Made by a program: the position numbers and the translations under genes
Part shown: one piece after another, positions 62,984-64,000 of the stretch
Numbering within the stretch: the stretch's first letter is position 1
Layout: every line of letters starts with the position of its first letter
The notes under the pieces: model-generated
The model's database searches: none
Told to the model about the DNA's origin: nothing
Seen by the model: the letters and a program-made list of their open reading frames with translations, nothing else
Source: Hexactinellida sp. DTS-2022
Lineage: Eukaryota; Porifera; Hexactinellida
Length of the DNA: 64,000 bases
Reading direction: 5' to 3'
Assembly (NCBI GenBank): GCA_028753945.1
Contig: JAPNXP010000001.1
Location: 1,364,001-1,428,000, forward strand

Positions 62984-64000
62984 ATGGAAGTGGGAAATGA
63001 TAATAATGATGATAATAATACAGTCGTTATTGAAAATGGTTCTCGATATACAAAAGCTGGTTTCGCTGGAGATGACGCTCCTCGTGCGGTTTTCCCCAGC
63101 ATCGTAGGTCGACCCCGGTTCCAGTTTATAATTGTAGGTATGACTTTGCCTGACGCATATGTGGGCGACGAAGCTCAAAGCAAGAGAGGGATCCTAGCCC
63201 TCAAATGCCCAATAGAACACGGGATAATAACAAACTGGGATGACATGGAGAAGATCTGGCACCACACGTTCTATACAGAGCTACGCGTTGATCCGAAAGA
63301 ACACCCTGTACTACTGATAGATGCTCCTCTCAACCCGAAAGTTAATCGCGAGAAAATAACTCAGATCCTATTCGAGACCTTCGAATCGCCTGCGGTGTAT
63401 CTGTCCGCAGGGCCCGTGCTCTCTCTGTACTCTACGGGCCGCACCACGGGACTGGTGGTAGACTCGGGGCTCAGGTCGTCGCGAGTAGTCCCGGTGCACA
63501 GGGGACAGGTTATTACTCCAGCTGTTGCGAGCCTGGGCATTGGAGGGGCACACCTAACTGAATACCTTATGAAACTGTTAACTGAGAGCGGGTACTCTCT
63601 CACCTGTGGGGGCGATACCGAGATCATTAATGACATGAAGGAGAAGCTCTGCTACCTTTCTGAGAATCGAGAGAGGGCTTTGGGAGAGCGAGAGAGGACG
63701 TACGAGCTGCCGGACGGACAGGAGATCCGACTGACCAGCGAGTGCCCCAGGTGCCCAGAGCCTATCTTCCAGCCCTCCCTGGTCGGTTCAGAGGAGGGAG
63801 GGCTCCATATCGCTGTAGACGATGCAATCAATAAATTCGATACTTATCTCCGTAAGCTGCTCTCCTGGAACATCGTGCTAGCCGGCGGGAATACTCTGTT
63901 CCCAGGAATGGCAGATAGAATGCGAGCTGAGCTGTCCCTTCTCTCTCAAGGAAAGAGATCTTACAGAGTGAAAGCGGATCCAGAGAGGAAATACAGCAGC
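62984..64000 (+). CDS. Divergent actin-like protein with altered nucleotide site (3' end beyond window)
   Basis: The frame is open from the ATG at 62984 to the window end, 339 codons, no intron. The first part is close to actin: KAGFAGDDAPRAVFPSIVGR, VGDEAQSKRGIL, PIEHGIITNWDDMEKIWHHT, EHPVLLIDAPLNPK, REKITQILFETF; later YELPDGQEI and PERKYS, so ~36 residues lie beyond the window. Catalytic parts differ. Phosphate loop 1 DNGSGM is ENGSRY; the Gln that positions water (AIQAVLSLY) is replaced in SAGPVLSLY; phosphate loop 2 DSGDGVTH is DSGLRSSR, losing Asp, Gly and the catalytic His. The D-loop PRHQG is PRFQF. ATP hydrolysis is probably lost. Candidate roles: a filament-modifying actin variant or an ARP-like scaffold. 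It is too actin-like for any standard ARP class I recognise. Confidence 0.88.
   Translation, partial: MEVGNDNNDDNNTVVIENGSRYTKAGFAGDDAPRAVFPSIVGRPRFQFIIVGMTLPDAYVGDEAQSKRGILALKCPIEHGIITNWDDMEKIWHHTFYTELRVDPKEHPVLLIDAPLNPKVNREKITQILFETFESPAVYLSAGPVLSLYSTGRTTGLVVDSGLRSSRVVPVHRGQVITPAVASLGIGGAHLTEYLMKLLTESGYSLTCGGDTEIINDMKEKLCYLSENRERALGERERTYELPDGQEIRLTSECPRCPEPIFQPSLVGSEEGGLHIAVDDAINKFDTYLRKLLSWNIVLAGGNTLFPGMADRMRAELSLLSQGKRSYRVKADPERKYSS

Noticed and set aside
1-64000. tRNA, rRNA and LTR/retroviral sequences
   Set aside because: No convincing cloverleaf, rRNA stretch, long terminal repeat pair or reverse-transcriptase string was seen; a tRNAscan or Infernal run would be needed to exclude small RNA genes.

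Overview
This is eukaryotic DNA with an animal-type gene set. It holds an axonemal dynein heavy chain, the cilium protein IFT139/TTC21B, ASPM, SELENBP1, an ABITRAM (FAM206) homologue, a CYB5RL-type reductase, a long-chain acyl-CoA synthetase, an acyl-protein thioesterase, bZIP proteins and an NRF1-type DNA-binding domain. GC-richer exons sit in very AT-rich non-coding DNA. Introns are spliceosomal and some are only 50-66 bp. Many genes are intronless over their whole visible length. The non-coding DNA is packed with short non-autonomous DNA transposons, especially a pogo/Tigger-like family whose ends start CAGT and are flanked by TA. I take it for an invertebrate or another flagellated holozoan and cannot name the lineage. 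I recognised no LTR element, retrovirus, Polinton, LINE reverse transcriptase or tRNA gene.

Layout. 1-2369: C-terminal part of a dynein heavy chain (DNAH2-like). 3055-16337: IFT139 in 12 exons. Its 5.2-kb intron 9 holds two further same-strand genes, a degenerate Maf-type bZIP (9964-10329) and an intact CYB5RL-type reductase (11826-12743). 16.4-23.3 kb: a mobile-element block. Here a candidate 4.36-kb foldback-like element (18473-22828) carries an apparently intact 4-exon gene that fuses an NRF1-like DNA-binding region, a Ulp1/C48-type cysteine protease and a PHD finger. 23358-25424 (minus): acyl-CoA synthetase. 27.1-31.07 kb: nested MITEs and palindromes. 31225-36351: ASPM in one exon. 37415-37963: ABITRAM. 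39.0-47.63 kb: an 8-unit tandem array in which every unit ends in a ~120-nt hairpin, mixed with 11 copies of a 35-bp palindrome. 49388-49603: a 71-residue C/EBP-like bZIP. 50408-51253: NHL-repeat propeller. 52169-53113: NmrA-like protein. 54267-55812: multi-pass membrane protein with gustatory-receptor-like features. 56564-57241: LYPLA-type thioesterase. 58682-61551: SELENBP1 in two exons. 62984-64000: a divergent actin that runs off the window.

The genes form no single pathway. Dynein heavy chain and IFT139 are both ciliary and adjacent. The rest are housekeeping or regulatory genes separated by repeats. The most unusual items are the NRF1-protease-PHD gene inside inverted satellite arms, the tandem hairpin array with paired changes in its stems, two miniature bZIP proteins that both lack the normally invariant DNA-contacting Asn, and an actin whose nucleotide-site residues are replaced while much of its surface is conserved.
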